Source of the DNA: Candidatus Krumholzibacteriota bacterium
Lineage (GTDB): Bacteria; Krumholzibacteriota; Krumholzibacteriia; JAJRXK01
NCBI GenBank assembly: GCA_029262065.1
Contig: JAJDAC010000048.1
Span: 124,001 to 188,000, forward strand
Direction of reading: 5' to 3'
DNA length: 64,000 nt
Shown here: one piece after another, positions 26,525 to 36,278 of the stretch
Numbering within the stretch: position 1 is the first letter of the stretch
Layout of the letters: each line of letters begins with the position of its first letter
Translations under genes and position numbers: made by a program
Notes under the pieces: model-generated
Seen by the model: only the letters and a program-made list of their open reading frames with translations
The model's database searches: none
What the model was told of the DNA's origin: nothing

Positions 26525-27988
26525 ATGGTCGAGAGGATCCGCCCCGAAGGTCTGACGTTCGACGATGTGCTGCTGGTGCCACGCTACAGCGAGGTGATCC
26601 CGGCCGACACCCAGGTTCACTCGCGGCTCACGCGTCAGATTTCCCTGAACATCCCCATCGTCAGCGCGGCCATGGATGCCGTCACCGAGGCCGAACTGGC
26701 CATTGCCATGGCTCGTCAGGGCGGCATCGGGATGATCCACAAGAACATGTCAGCGGCCGACCAGGCGTCTCACGTCGACCGCGTGAAACGCTCGGAGAGC
26801 GGCATGATCACGCAGCCGTTCACCCTGACTCCCGAAGCCAAGGTGAGCCAGGCCATGGAACTCATGCACCGTTACCGCATTTCGGGCATCCCCATTACGC
26901 GGGATGGACAACTGGTGGGAATCCTCACCAATCGCGACATGCGGTTCATTGAAGATTCCAGCGACCTCATTGCCGACCATATGACCAGCGAAGGCCTGAT
27001 CACCGCGCCCGAGGGCACCACGCTCGACGCCGCCACGCGCATCCTGCATGACAACCGCATCGAGAAGTTGCCGGTGGTCTCAGGCGATGGAAAGCTACGC
27101 GGCCTCATTACCATCAAGGACATCCAGAAGCGAATCGACTATCCGCACAGTTGCAAGGATGAGCGAGGTCGATTGCGAGTGGGCGCGGCCCTGGGCGCGT
27201 CGAGCGATCTCATGGATCGGCTGGGAGCGTTGGTAGACGCCGGCGTCGACGTGGTAACACTCGATTCGGCCCACGGTCACACGCGCAACGTCATGGACGC
27301 GGCGTTGGCCATAAAAAAGGAATACCCCGATCTGCCCATGATTGTGGGGAACGTAGCCACCGAAGATGGCACCAAGGCTTTGCTCGACGTAGGCGCCGAC
27401 GCCATCAAGGTGGGCATGGGGCCGGGCAGCATCTGCACCACGCGTGTCGTGGCCGGCATTGGTGTACCACAGGTCACGGCGATCCTCGACGCAGTCAAGG
27501 TGGCCTCGAAGGCTGACGTTCCCGTGATCGCCGACGGCGGCATCAAGTTCAGCGGAGACCTTACCAAGGCCTTCGCCTGCGGCGCCGAGTCGGTCATGGT
27601 GGGAAGTCTGCTGGCGGGTACCGACGAGAGCCCGGGTGAAAAGCTTCTGTACGACGGTCGTGCCTTCAAGGTGTATCGAGGCATGGGTTCGGTGGGCGCC
27701 ATGCAGATCGGTGGCCGGGATCGCTACTTCCAATCGAACGAGGACAGCGTGGAGAAGTTGGTTCCCGAAGGAATCGAAGGTCGGGTACCATTCAAGGGCC
27801 CTCTGTCGGATACCATCTACCAGTTGGTGGGTGGGTTGCGTTCGGGCATGGGGTATTGCGGCGCGCGCACGCTCGAAGAACTTCGGAATGAAACCACGTT
27901 CATCCGAGTGAGCCCGGCGGCGCTACGTGAGAGCCATCCTCATGATGTGACCATCACGAAAGAGGCTCCCAACTACCCACGCGCCTGA
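26525..27988 (+). CDS. guaB: Inosine-5'-monophosphate dehydrogenase
   Basis: This 487-residue enzyme oxidises IMP to XMP, the committed step of GMP synthesis. The TIM barrel starts [19 protein letters not shown] pair is inserted at about 95-205 ([41 protein letters not shown]). The catalytic Cys loop is [11 protein letters not shown], and the flap region contains [10 protein letters not shown]. Length and order are those of bacterial GuaB. AGGAG lies seven bases before the ATG, with a strong promoter upstream. It complements the purine salvage genes at the left end. Confidence 0.98.
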   Translation: MVERIRPEGLTFDDVLLVPRYSEVIPADTQVHSRLTRQISLNIPIVSAAMDAVTEAELAIAMARQGGIGMIHKNMSAADQASHVDRVKRSESGMITQPFTLTPEAKVSQAMELMHRYRISGIPITRDGQLVGILTNRDMRFIEDSSDLIADHMTSEGLITAPEGTTLDAATRILHDNRIEKLPVVSGDGKLRGLITIKDIQKRIDYPHSCKDERGRLRVGAALGASSDLMDRLGALVDAGVDVVTLDSAHGHTRNVMDAALAIKKEYPDLPMIVGNVATEDGTKALLDVGADAIKVGMGPGSICTTRVVAGIGVPQVTAILDAVKVASKADVPVIADGGIKFSGDLTKAFACGAESVMVGSLLAGTDESPGEKLLYDGRAFKVYRGMGSVGAMQIGGRDRYFQSNEDSVEKLVPEGIEGRVPFKGPLSDTIYQLVGGLRSGMGYCGARTLEELRNETTFIRVSPAALRESHPHDVTITKEAPNYPRA

Positions 27989-28020
27989 TCTCGGGTGCAT
28001 CGCCCCTGAGGATGATTGCG

Positions 28021-28644
28021 GTGGATGAAGCGGCGCACACCCCCGATCCGACACCTTCCTCTGCGGCCACCGACGCCAAGGCGCAACGCATCCTGTCGGG
28101 TGCGGCCAAGGTCTTCAGCGACAAGGGCTATCACAACGCTTCCATGCGCGACATCGCGCGGGAAACCGGCATCAGCCTGGCCGGCATGTACTACTACTTC
28201 GCGTCGAAAGAAGAGATGCTCTTCAGCATCCAGCAGTTCTGCTTTCGCGCGGTGCTCGAAGGTCTGCGCGAACGTCTGGACCAAACCAGCGGTGCCCACG
28301 ATCGACTACGTGCGTTCTTCCACAATCACCTCTCGTTCTTCATTGCCAACGTTCGTGAAATGCGGGTGTTGAGCCACGAGGGGGAGTCGCTCACGGGCGA
28401 GCATCACCGCGAGGTGGCCGACCTGAAGCGCGAGTACTTCCGGGCGCTTACTGAAATTCTCGAAGAGATGCCCGGCCTGCAGTGGAACGAATCCGAACTG
28501 CGACGCGTGGGTCTTTCGATCTTCGGAATGGTGAACTGGATCTACACCTGGTACGACCCACGCCGGGACGGAACGGCCGATGAGCTGGCCGACCGCATGT
28601 GCGCCCTGGTCACGCGTGGTATCGACAACCTCGATAGCGTCTGA
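28021..28644 (+). CDS. TetR-family transcriptional regulator
   Basis: This is a protein of about 207 residues. The N-terminal helix-turn-helix reads AAKVFSDKGYHNASMRDIARETGISLAGMYYYFASKEEML, a typical TetR pattern. The ligand-binding C-terminal half (about 70-205) resembles fatty-acid-responsive TetR members with a C-terminal tetracyclin-repressor-like fold. GTG 28021 is preferred because TGAGG lies nine bases upstream. The ATG at 28012 sits directly against that motif with no spacing. It starts 32 bp after guaB, and its stop is 4 bp before queG, with which it is likely cotranscribed. Confidence 0.88.
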   Translation: MDEAAHTPDPTPSSAATDAKAQRILSGAAKVFSDKGYHNASMRDIARETGISLAGMYYYFASKEEMLFSIQQFCFRAVLEGLRERLDQTSGAHDRLRAFFHNHLSFFIANVREMRVLSHEGESLTGEHHREVADLKREYFRALTEILEEMPGLQWNESELRRVGLSIFGMVNWIYTWYDPRRDGTADELADRMCALVTRGIDNLDSV

Positions 28645-28648
28645 GTCC

Positions 28649-29860
28649 ATGGACATCCAACGTCTTCGCGAGTTGGCGCGACTGGCCGATCTGGCTGACG
28701 TGGGTATCGCGCCCTGCACGCAGGAGCCCCACTCCGAGAATCTGCGGGCCTGGCTCGACGCCGGCTACGCCGGCTCCATGGCTTGGCTGGAACGCGATCC
28801 CCAGACCCGGGTGGATATTCGCCGGCGCTTTCCCTGGGCTCGTTCGTTGATAGTGGCTATTGCTCCGTACCAAACGCCACGACTGGCGCCCCCTGCGGCG
28901 GCGCCGGGCGCGCGTGACTCGCGTCTGCTGCGTTTCGTTTCGCGTTACGCTCGAGGCAACGACTATCACGATGTCGTGTTGGCCCGCATGAAACAGCTGG
29001 CGCAGTATCTGAAGGCGGAAGTTGGGGAGAACAGCGCCGACGGCGAGCTTCTCGTGCACGCTTACGTCGATACCGGTCCGGTGCTGGAACGACAGGCGGC
29101 GCAGAGCGCCGGCCTGGGTTGGTTGGGAAAGAACGGGCTCGTCATGAACTCCACCCACGGAAGCTGGTTTTTCGTGGGCGTGCTGGTAACCAGCCTGGAG
29201 CTGGAACCGACGTCGAACGATGTGGCCAGTTGTGGTACTTGCCGCGCCTGTCACCCCGCTTGTCCCACCAACGCGTTCGTGTCGCCCGGCGTACTCGACG
29301 CTCGTCGATGCATCAGCTACCTGACGATCGAGCACAAGGGTCCCATCGATCGGGAGCTGCGGCGGGGAATAGGCGAGTGGTTGTTTGGTTGTGATCTGTG
29401 CCAGACCGCGTGCCCTTTCGATGCCAAAGTGGAGCCGGCGAACGATGAGCAGTTGGGGGGCGTGGGGCCAGGCATGGAAATGTCGTTGGTCGATCTCTTG
29501 CGTATCGACGAGGCTGAGTTTCGCGCTCGCTTTCGGCGCTCGCCCCTGTGGCGACCGCGACGCGAAGGCATGGTGCGCAATGCACTCATGGTCGTGGCCA
29601 ACGGCGAACATCGCGACTGTTTGCCCGCGGTGCGCGAACGACTGTCCGACGAGTCGCCGGTGGTGCGTGAAGCGGCGAGCTGGTGTTTGGCCGAACTCGG
29701 CGATGTGCCCGGCGATGCACCCGGCGATGCACCCGGTGACGCACCCGGTGACGGGCCGGCCGACGGAACTTCGGCGGCCGCGTTGACCCGGGCCCTTGCG
29801 CACGAACCCGAAGAGTGGGTGCGTGCCGCCATGGCCGAAGATCTGCGTCGTATCGTGTAG
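28649..29860 (+). CDS. queG: Epoxyqueuosine reductase, with C-terminal tandem-repeat insert
   Basis: This 403-residue enzyme carries out the last step of queuosine synthesis in tRNA, a cobalamin-dependent reduction of epoxyqueuosine. Two ferredoxin-like [4Fe-4S] motifs are visible, CGTCRACHPACPTNAF and CDLCQTACPF, after the family block SAGLGWLGKNGLVMN. HEAT-like helices form the C-terminus. Within them, at about 29697-29763, a Gly-Asp-Ala-Pro unit is repeated four to five times from a 12-bp DNA repeat. The ATG lies 4 bp after the TetR stop without a clear Shine-Dalgarno, so coupling is likely. It is slightly longer than most QueG proteins because of the insert. Confidence 0.95.
   Translation: MDIQRLRELARLADLADVGIAPCTQEPHSENLRAWLDAGYAGSMAWLERDPQTRVDIRRRFPWARSLIVAIAPYQTPRLAPPAAAPGARDSRLLRFVSRYARGNDYHDVVLARMKQLAQYLKAEVGENSADGELLVHAYVDTGPVLERQAAQSAGLGWLGKNGLVMNSTHGSWFFVGVLVTSLELEPTSNDVASCGTCRACHPACPTNAFVSPGVLDARRCISYLTIEHKGPIDRELRRGIGEWLFGCDLCQTACPFDAKVEPANDEQLGGVGPGMEMSLVDLLRIDEAEFRARFRRSPLWRPRREGMVRNALMVVANGEHRDCLPAVRERLSDESPVVREAASWCLAELGDVPGDAPGDAPGDAPGDGPADGTSAAALTRALAHEPEEWVRAAMAEDLRRIV
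29697..29763 (+). repeat. 12-bp in-frame tandem repeat in queG
   Basis: The unit GGCGATGCACCC and one-or-two-base variants repeat about five times, encoding the GDAP tetrapeptide. The position in a loop between HEAT-like helices suggests that copy number can vary without destroying the enzyme. Slippage is the probable origin. Confidence 0.8.
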
Positions 29861-29865
29861 TCGGG

Positions 29866-30663
29866 TCAGCGCGGCGCGCGTATTTTCACGTCGATGTCTA
29901 CCCGGCTGTTGAAAAGCCCGCCGTTGGCCGGAACCGAGAAGGGCTCGTTGGTGAGCTCGTTGCCGTAGAAACCCCACCAGTCGTCCCGCGGGTCGTAGAT
30001 TCCGTCGCCGGAGGTGTCCTTTACGACTACGACCAGGAACACGTCGTTGGTATCGGCTCCGCTGACACCGTACAGGCCTTCATCTACCGAGTTCACGAAT
30101 CCGACCGAACTGATTCGCTCGGCGCGAATGTCCAGGAACGACTCGGGTTGAAGCGGTGAGAACGGCGACAGTTCGTCGAGGGCGAAGATCACCGCGCCTT
30201 CGGGTGATTCCACCGCCGGGGCTTCCGACGTCACGACCCCGCTGAAACGACCGAACGGTCGGGGCCCGGTGTTCCATTCCAATAGGAATGGATTCTCCAT
30301 GGCCTGCGAATCGATGAGCAACGTGTGCACGTTCCGGGTGGGGTTCACGCTCAGGTCGAACCACGTGATGTTGCGACCCGAACCCGTGGTCTGGAGCGTT
30401 CCGGCGGCCGCGGGCACGGGATACAGGTCGAGGATCACCTCGGAGACCTTCGTGACGCGATTGAAGGTGATGCTCAGGTTGATCGGGTCGGGCTGGTCCA
30501 GTTGGGCCGAATCGGCGGGGGTGGTGGAACGAACGAACAGGGGCGGCGGCAGGACCGAGACCTGGAAATCGTCGTCACAGCTCTGGCCCATGCAAATCAA
30601 CAGGCTGGCCACGACAAACGGGCCAAGACCGCGACGGAGTCGCTGAACGCGAGATTCGTTCAT
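29866..30663 (-). CDS. Putative exported lipoprotein with Big-like domain
   Basis: This 265-residue protein has an N-terminal basic/hydrophobic region, RRGLGPFVVASLLICMGQSC, ending at a Cys that could be lipidated, although GQSC is a poor lipobox. The mature part opens with VRSTTPADSAQLDQPDPINLSITFNRVTKVSEV, which resembles a bacterial Ig-like (Big_5) domain, followed by beta-rich sequence. The late segment VVVVKDTSGDGIYDPRDDWWG looks calcium-binding. The function is unknown. It follows the large subtilase gene on the same strand by about 91 bp, with a hairpin between them. Confidence 0.75.
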   Translation of the reverse strand: MNESRVQRLRRGLGPFVVASLLICMGQSCDDDFQVSVLPPPLFVRSTTPADSAQLDQPDPINLSITFNRVTKVSEVILDLYPVPAAAGTLQTTGSGRNITWFDLSVNPTRNVHTLLIDSQAMENPFLLEWNTGPRPFGRFSGVVTSEAPAVESPEGAVIFALDELSPFSPLQPESFLDIRAERISSVGFVNSVDEGLYGVSGADTNDVFLVVVVKDTSGDGIYDPRDDWWGFYGNELTNEPFSVPANGGLFNSRVDIDVKIRAPR

Positions 30664-30697
30664 GGCGCTACCACATGAGAGGGAAGACAGACTGCGA

Positions 30698-30743
30698 GCG
30701 AGCGGGGCCCGTGCTCGAAAGATACGACGGACCCCCCGCTCGC
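30698..30743 (-). terminator. Stem-loop downstream of the subtilase gene
   Basis: GCGAGCGGGG pairs perfectly with CCCCGCTCGC across a 26-base loop, just after the stop at 30755 on the minus strand. There is no U tract. It is a candidate terminator or mRNA 3' structure before the lipoprotein gene. Confidence 0.4.
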
Positions 30744-30754
30744 GAAAGGACCGT

Positions 30755-33700
30755 TCAGTCCGACAGGCGTATCAGCCGCTGGGTGCGCACCGCGCCCGAG
30801 TTCTCCAAGCGCACGAAATATGACCCCGCGGCGGTGGCCCGTCCTGCGGCGTCGCGTCCGTTCCACTGCACGGTGTGCGAACCGGCGGTCAACGAGCCCT
30901 CGATCAGGGTGGCCACGTGGCGGCCCCGCAAGTCGTGGACGGTCAGACGGGCCGGTCCGGCACCAGGCATTTCGAACGAAATGCTGGTCGAAGTTCGAAA
31001 CGGGTTGGGTTCGCCCGGCCGCATCGCCAGTCGCAAACCGCTGGTAGCCGCGGCGGCTATGGCTGGTCCATGGACGCTCGAGCTGCCATCGTCCTCGGCG
31101 AACCGAAGCCAATAGTTCGTGGCTCGCACCGGCGCGTCTGGGTCGTGGAGGGTTCCGTTGGGCCGGTCATCGAGTATGGCCGCGCCAATTGGTTGGGCCT
31201 CGTGCTCATTCGGACCGCGTAGAATTTCCATCTGGCGCCAGCCACGCGGAGCCACCGACCAACGGATTTCCACGGCGCGACCGTCGCGCACCGCCGCGAA
31301 GTTGCTCACGAAGACGGCTACCACCGCGCAGGTTCCGGTGCTGGCACCAATGTGGTCGCAGGCCGGACCGTTGGGGTTGTTGGCGGCGAGCGCGGGTGAA
31401 GTGGTCGCGACGTTCCAGTTGCCCTCGCTGCGACAGAACAACGGGTCGGCGTCGAAGTTGCCGGCGGTACCGGTGGGGTCGGGGCAGCCTCCGTAGTTTC
31501 CCCCGGCGTTGGTTGAAGTGAGATTGCAGGCGAACGTCAGGACGGCGCCGTTGCATTGCACGCCATCGGCCATTGTACCCGTACCGTCTCCGTTGAACGC
31601 GAAGATGTTGTTGCTCAAGTCGGCATCGCCCGCGCCGAAAACGGCGCCGCTGCCGCCCTGCGATCCACTGAAGTTGTCGGCCACCGTGCAGCCGTTGAGT
31701 TGCGTTCCGGCGGCGCTCGTTGCGTTGAGGCCCGAGCCGAAGAAACCCGCGGTATTCAGGACAAACAGGGAATTTTCGATCGTGGCTCCGCTCGTATTGC
31801 GGAAGTCCAGACCGCCGCCCGTGAAGTCAGAGTGGTTCGCTTCGTAGTGGCTTTGGTCAATGGCCAGAGTCGTGCCGTCGAAGTAGGCGCCGCCTCCATT
31901 GGCAAGCGTGGCGGCATCGAGTTCGTTGCCCGAAACGGTATTGCGAAGGCCCGTGTAGCTGCCTCCGGTCACGTGTATTCCGCCACCGTCGTCGGCGGCG
32001 AAATTGTTCGAGATCTGGGTATCGCTGACGGTGAGCTGGGTGTTGGTCGCGTAGATGCCGCCGCCCGGGCCCGCTACGTCGTGGCCGGTTACCACGCACT
32101 CTTCCACGAGCACGTTGCCGGCATCGGTCAAATGTATTCCCCCGCCCAGGGGTGTGTTGCCGACGGTCGAAACGTTGTTGCGCACGGTCACGCGGCGGAA
32201 GGTGGGGTTGCCGCCGCTTACGTAGATGCCGGCACCGCTCACGGCCGAGTTGTTTTCGATGATGCAGTCTTCCAATGTGGGATCGCTGTCGAATACCACG
32301 ATGCCGCCGCCGCCGCTGGTCTGACCTGCGTCCTGCACGGTGCAATTGCGTATCGCGCAGTTGCGCAACAGGGGGGCGGCGCCGTTGCGCACCACCATGC
32401 CGCCGCCGAAGCGGCCAGCCACCGGGAACGAGAACGTCTGGCCCGTGCCGTCCCGGACCTCGAAGCCATCGAGTATCAAGCGGTTGTCGATGTTGCCGTC
32501 GACGGCCAGCAACCCAGGCCCGGACGACAGGGGCGAGATTACGCTGAGGTTGCTTACCACGTCGCGGGTCGTGTAGGTGGCGTCGAAGCCGCCCAGGATG
32601 GCGACGTCGCGGGCCGGAAGCTCGAGCGTGGTACCGATCATGTGGCCGCCCAGAACACGAATCTCGCCGCCGGGTGCCGTGAGGTTGAAGGCGTCGATGA
32701 GTTCGGGAAGAACCTCGGGCACCGTCCATTGCGCGGGCAACGGAAACAACTTCGCCATGTTCAGACGACCGCTCCCCAGTTTTCCTTCGAAGCCCGGGTT
32801 CAACGCGTCGATATCGTCGGTGGCCGCGATCAACGCGGCCAGAACCTGTTGCCCGGTCCAGCCTGGGTTGGCCGAGAGTGCCAGGGCCCCCGCGCCCGCG
32901 ACGATGGGGGCCGAAAAACTCGTGCCCTGCGTGGTGCCGTAGGTGTGTTGCGCGGCTCCAGCCGCGGTAACGTCGAACGCCGTGGTGTAGATTGCGCTGC
33001 CCGGCGCGGCCAGATCGACCCAGCTACCGTAGTTGGAGAATCCCGAGCGTTGGTCGTTGCGATCGGTGGCGGCTACCGACAAGACGTCGGCCCGCGTGGA
33101 TAAGTAGGTGGCCGGTACGTTTGCGTTGCTGGTGGGGTCGGTGTTGTCGTTGCCAGCCGATTCCACGATCAGCATGCCCGCATTCACGGCCATGGTGGTC
33201 GCGGTGGGCAGTCCACCGGAGCTGGAGTTGCCGTAGCTCAGGTTGAAGACCTTGGCTCCGTTCACTCGGGCATAGTCCAGGGCCTGCGCCATCCAGATGG
33301 TGAAGCCCACGCCAGTCACCTGCACCAGGTTTCCCTCGTTATCGTAGATTTCGGCCCGGTAACCGATCTTCAACGGCATGATCGTGCATCCCCATGACGT
33401 GCTGGCGATGCCGACGCCGTTGTCCGTCAGCGAAGAGATGCATCCCGACACGAGTGTTCCGTGACCGTCGTAGTCGCGCGGGTCGGGATCGGGATCGGTG
33501 ACTTCCTGTGGTGGGTTTTGGACGGGAATCGCGTTGGGAATGGTCTGCATGGTCCAGTGCACGAAGTCCCAGCCGCGGACGTCGTCGAGCTTGCCGTTGC
33601 CATCGTCGTCTACCCCGGCCGTACCGTTCAGTTCGAGTTGGTTCGTCCACATGACGCCGTCGTGGAAGCCGTTGGCTTGCGTACCGCCCAGGTCGGGGTG

Positions 33701-34345
33701 CATCCAATCCACGCCCGTATCGGCCACGGCTACGATGACGTTGGGGTCGCCTTTTGCGTGGTACCAAGCGGGCACGGCACGGATGTCGCCACCATCGAGT
33801 TCGGTGTTTCGCAGCCACCACTGCGAGTTCAAACCGGAATCGTTGGGCAGTTCGGCCTGGGCGAAATGAATCGCGTCGGGTTCCACGGCAACGATTTCCG
33901 GCAGGGCCAGGAATGCCCGGGCAATTTCCTTGAGAGGTCGGTCGCGATCGGCGAATTCGACCACGTACAAACGCGCCCGTGCCGGCGGTTGCGACGCGCG
34001 TTTGGCCGGCGGCAATTCGGCGAACAGCCGCTCGAATCCAGTGGTACCAGCGTCGGCGAGCACGGAATTCAACGCCGGCTGATCGGTGGTGACCGATCCG
34101 TCGGCCTTGTCGATGGTGCGCGGAGTCCTGGTGGGCGCGAAGTGCAGCACCAGGCGACCTGGCGCCAGCATACCGTCGGTGACCTCGCGATCGGTCCGGA
34201 TCACGTTGTTCCACCGGACTTCCGGCGACTGCGCGAAAGAGCCGGTTACCGTCAGGGTTACCGTGGCCAGGGCCGCCAGGGACAGGATGACCGGGGTCAG
34301 GCGGTGAGAAAGCCGGGCCTGAGGGCGAGAAAACCGGGTGAACAT
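30755..34345 (-). CDS. Exported subtilisin-family protease with beta-helix and FlgD-like tail
   Basis: This 1196-residue protein starts at ATG 34345 with GAGGT upstream and a signal peptide ending GSFAQ. The frame is open further upstream but is not coding. An inhibitor_I9-like propeptide covers about 60-165. The S8 catalytic triad is Asp209 (VADTGVDWMHPDLGG), His295 (DGHGTLVSG) and Ser476 (GTSFSAPIVAG), with oxyanion Asn399 in ESAGND. Residues about 560-950 are right-handed beta-helix repeats rich in GGGIYV and TVRNN patterns. The last 100 residues form a FlgD-like domain opening GEPNPFRTSTSISFE. It is likely a surface or secreted protease whose helix binds polymers. Confidence 0.93.
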   Translation of the reverse strand: MFTRFSRPQARLSHRLTPVILSLAALATVTLTVTGSFAQSPEVRWNNVIRTDREVTDGMLAPGRLVLHFAPTRTPRTIDKADGSVTTDQPALNSVLADAGTTGFERLFAELPPAKRASQPPARARLYVVEFADRDRPLKEIARAFLALPEIVAVEPDAIHFAQAELPNDSGLNSQWWLRNTELDGGDIRAVPAWYHAKGDPNVIVAVADTGVDWMHPDLGGTQANGFHDGVMWTNQLELNGTAGVDDDGNGKLDDVRGWDFVHWTMQTIPNAIPVQNPPQEVTDPDPDPRDYDGHGTLVSGCISSLTDNGVGIASTSWGCTIMPLKIGYRAEIYDNEGNLVQVTGVGFTIWMAQALDYARVNGAKVFNLSYGNSSSGGLPTATTMAVNAGMLIVESAGNDNTDPTSNANVPATYLSTRADVLSVAATDRNDQRSGFSNYGSWVDLAAPGSAIYTTAFDVTAAGAAQHTYGTTQGTSFSAPIVAGAGALALSANPGWTGQQVLAALIAATDDIDALNPGFEGKLGSGRLNMAKLFPLPAQWTVPEVLPELIDAFNLTAPGGEIRVLGGHMIGTTLELPARDVAILGGFDATYTTRDVVSNLSVISPLSSGPGLLAVDGNIDNRLILDGFEVRDGTGQTFSFPVAGRFGGGMVVRNGAAPLLRNCAIRNCTVQDAGQTSGGGGIVVFDSDPTLEDCIIENNSAVSGAGIYVSGGNPTFRRVTVRNNVSTVGNTPLGGGIHLTDAGNVLVEECVVTGHDVAGPGGGIYATNTQLTVSDTQISNNFAADDGGGIHVTGGSYTGLRNTVSGNELDAATLANGGGAYFDGTTLAIDQSHYEANHSDFTGGGLDFRNTSGATIENSLFVLNTAGFFGSGLNATSAAGTQLNGCTVADNFSGSQGGSGAVFGAGDADLSNNIFAFNGDGTGTMADGVQCNGAVLTFACNLTSTNAGGNYGGCPDPTGTAGNFDADPLFCRSEGNWNVATTSPALAANNPNGPACDHIGASTGTCAVVAVFVSNFAAVRDGRAVEIRWSVAPRGWRQMEILRGPNEHEAQPIGAAILDDRPNGTLHDPDAPVRATNYWLRFAEDDGSSSVHGPAIAAAATSGLRLAMRPGEPNPFRTSTSISFEMPGAGPARLTVHDLRGRHVATLIEGSLTAGSHTVQWNGRDAAGRATAAGSYFVRLENSGAVRTQRLIRLSD

Positions 34346-34462
34346 TGCGACCTCGATCACGGGGGCATGGTGCGATGGGCGAATTGGGATATAGTGGTGT
34401 TCGGAGTGACCTAACAAGATTAGTGCTGAATTGCTGGGACAAACGCAAATCGGCCCGGCCCC

Positions 34463-35323
34463 ATGACCCCCGCGAGCAAGGACGTTCCTTTGGAACCCGC
34501 ACTGGCACAAGCACTTACACACAATATCTGGGAACTGGAACAGAAGCTGGAGGAGGGGCGTCCGAACGCGATGACGCGGGCGATGTTGCTGCGTGCCTAC
34601 TCCCAACACCTGGACAACCGGGAAGAAATGCTCCAGATACCGCCTGAAAATCGCAGTCGCATCCGAGTGGTCGACGGCGCCAAGAAGGCAGTGCTGTTGA
34701 TCCACGGTTCCACCGGGTCGCCGGCCGATCTGGCTGAGATCGCCGATCGTCTCTACGAAGCCAACTGCACCGTCCATCTGGTGCGGCTCCCCGGTCACGG
34801 CGACGACACGGCCGATCTCTCGCAGTCTTCGTGGCGGGCCGCGGTGAGCCACGCCGAATCGCACTACCGCATGCTTTCCAACTGCTTTCTCGAGCCCTAC
34901 GTCCTGGGCTATAGCTTCGGCGGAGCGGTAGCCCTCACCATGACCATGAAACCCCGCCCGAAGGGCCTGGTGCTATTGGCGCCGGCACTGTACCCCAAGC
35001 TCTCGTGGTTGCAGCGGCTGCTGGTTGGCGTGGGGTTGGACCGGGTAGGACTGATTCGGCGGATTCTGGGTTGGCGTGGTCAGGTGCTCGACAGCATGGA
35101 AGCCGCCCGTCGACAGACCTGGTGGAAGGGTATTCCGGTGCATGCGGCCATGGCGCGTGACGACGAGCGAATCGACCAGCAGAGCCTGACGTTCGTGAAG
35201 CATCGCGCCAAGCACGAACAATCGAACTTCGTTACCTACGATTCAGGTGGCCATGGTTTCGTGCGGGGAGCCAACTCGGCACGCGTAGCCGATGACATCC
35301 TGAAGTTCATTCTGCACGACTGA
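34463..35323 (+). CDS. Alpha/beta hydrolase (esterase/lysophospholipase-like)
   Basis: This 286-residue cytoplasmic protein lacks a signal peptide. Its first 65 residues are helical and unusual for the family. The hydrolase core begins VLLIHGSTGSPADL (oxyanion HG), with the nucleophile elbow GYSFGG, an acid candidate in ARDDERID and the catalytic His in GGHGF. Spacing matches carboxylesterase/monoglyceride lipase-type enzymes. The substrate is unknown. It is divergent from the subtilase over 117 bp and overlaps the 3' end of the converging unknown gene by 17 bp. No clear Shine-Dalgarno precedes the ATG. Confidence 0.87.
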   Translation: MTPASKDVPLEPALAQALTHNIWELEQKLEEGRPNAMTRAMLLRAYSQHLDNREEMLQIPPENRSRIRVVDGAKKAVLLIHGSTGSPADLAEIADRLYEANCTVHLVRLPGHGDDTADLSQSSWRAAVSHAESHYRMLSNCFLEPYVLGYSFGGAVALTMTMKPRPKGLVLLAPALYPKLSWLQRLLVGVGLDRVGLIRRILGWRGQVLDSMEAARRQTWWKGIPVHAAMARDDERIDQQSLTFVKHRAKHEQSNFVTYDSGGHGFVRGANSARVADDILKFILHD

Positions 35324-36119
35324 GATCGTCGTCTTCGCCTTCAGGTAGTCGAAACGAGAAGCTTTCGTCCACGGCCTCCAGGCTGTGCGCCGCGTCGTAC
35401 AGAGATTCACGGGTCTTGGCCGACGGGTCTTCCTTCCAGGCTGAAAACGCATCCAGGAAATCATCGTACAGATCGGCGATCAGTTCCGGCGTTGACGCGC
35501 CGGGCTCGATCGAACCGTTTCCCAGATGGAACAGCGTGCCCTCGCTCAGGCGGGCGGTAAGGTGGAAGTACGAAACCCGCACGCGTTGCAGAACGTCCGC
35601 GTAGTCGCCGAATCGTGCGGCCAATTTGTCGAGTGCGGCCTCGGTGCCTCCCGTACGACGGCGTAGCCGCCGTAAGCTGGAAGAAGCAAGCTGGTAGTAG
35701 ATTCCGCCGCGGCCAATGAATGCCTCGGGCTCGCGATGGGCCAGCGGATTGGCTTCGTGGTGCGCGCCAGGAACGTGGCGAAACAGCCCCACGGCCAGCA
35801 AGAGGTGATCGGCGTTGGTCTTGTACACCCGGTAGGTGTGCCGGTCATCGTCGCGTCGCGCGATGTCTCGCGCCAGATCCGTGTCGTACAACTGAATGTA
35901 GCGGGCCAGTTCGCTATGGTACTGGGGCGACAGGAATCGCTGTAGCAAGCCCACCACATAGACGTTCACGTCTTCGTCGAAGCCGCGCTCGTTGCTGGGA
36001 AACTCGGCTTCCTCGCGGGCACCCAACAGACACCGCAGCAGAAACTCCGCCGACGTGGAATGAGCGCCGTCCACCCGCCCCTGGGCGTCGAGACTCAGAT
36101 AGGAATCATTGGGCAGCAA
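35307..36119 (-). CDS. Conserved-looking protein of unknown function
   Basis: This is a 270-residue soluble protein, mostly helical, with no signal peptide or transmembrane segment. Codon use and GC-rich third positions match neighbouring genes, so it is real. Features include a YIQLYDTDLARDIARRDDDRHTYRVYKTNADHLLLAVGLF segment and a charged C-terminus. I do not recognise the family. Its start lies across an intergenic region of about 250 bp from the MCP-like gene, and its stop overlaps the hydrolase gene by 17 bp. It is divergent from the sigma-54 signalling island, which may mean shared regulation. Confidence 0.75.
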   Translation of the reverse strand: MLPNDSYLSLDAQGRVDGAHSTSAEFLLRCLLGAREEAEFPSNERGFDEDVNVYVVGLLQRFLSPQYHSELARYIQLYDTDLARDIARRDDDRHTYRVYKTNADHLLLAVGLFRHVPGAHHEANPLAHREPEAFIGRGGIYYQLASSSLRRLRRRTGGTEAALDKLAARFGDYADVLQRVRVSYFHLTARLSEGTLFHLGNGSIEPGASTPELIADLYDDFLDAFSAWKEDPSAKTRESLYDAAHSLEAVDESFSFRLPEGEDDDLSRAE

Positions 36120-36162
36120 GGTTCGACCGGCTCCTGGATCTAGGAGGAATAGGAATTACGGG

Positions 36163-36175
36163 GCACGTCTCGTGC
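36163..36175 (+). promoter_or_regulatory. Candidate enhancer site for a sigma-54 activator (GCAC-N5-GTGC)
   Basis: GCAC-GTCTC-GTGC lies inside a larger GGCACG/CGTGCC inverted repeat. Its centre is about 112 bp upstream of the -24 element at 36280, the usual distance for an enhancer-binding-protein site. The same GCAC-N5-GTGC pattern sits upstream of the second sigma-54 promoter of the cluster. This is inference from pattern and position. Confidence 0.45.
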
Positions 36176-36278
36176 CAGCGCATCGGAAGTAAGGTCCCTT
36201 CGGCCGAATTGGCCCCGCTGCCGCGTGCTTCCCGGGCCGGGGAATTCTGCCGTGTCGGGTCGAATACGGCGGCGTTGG

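Noticed and set aside
28012-28020. ATG at 28012 as TetR start
   Set aside because: The only Shine-Dalgarno-like motif, TGAGG, touches this ATG; GTG 28021 has proper spacing. The choice remains uncertain.
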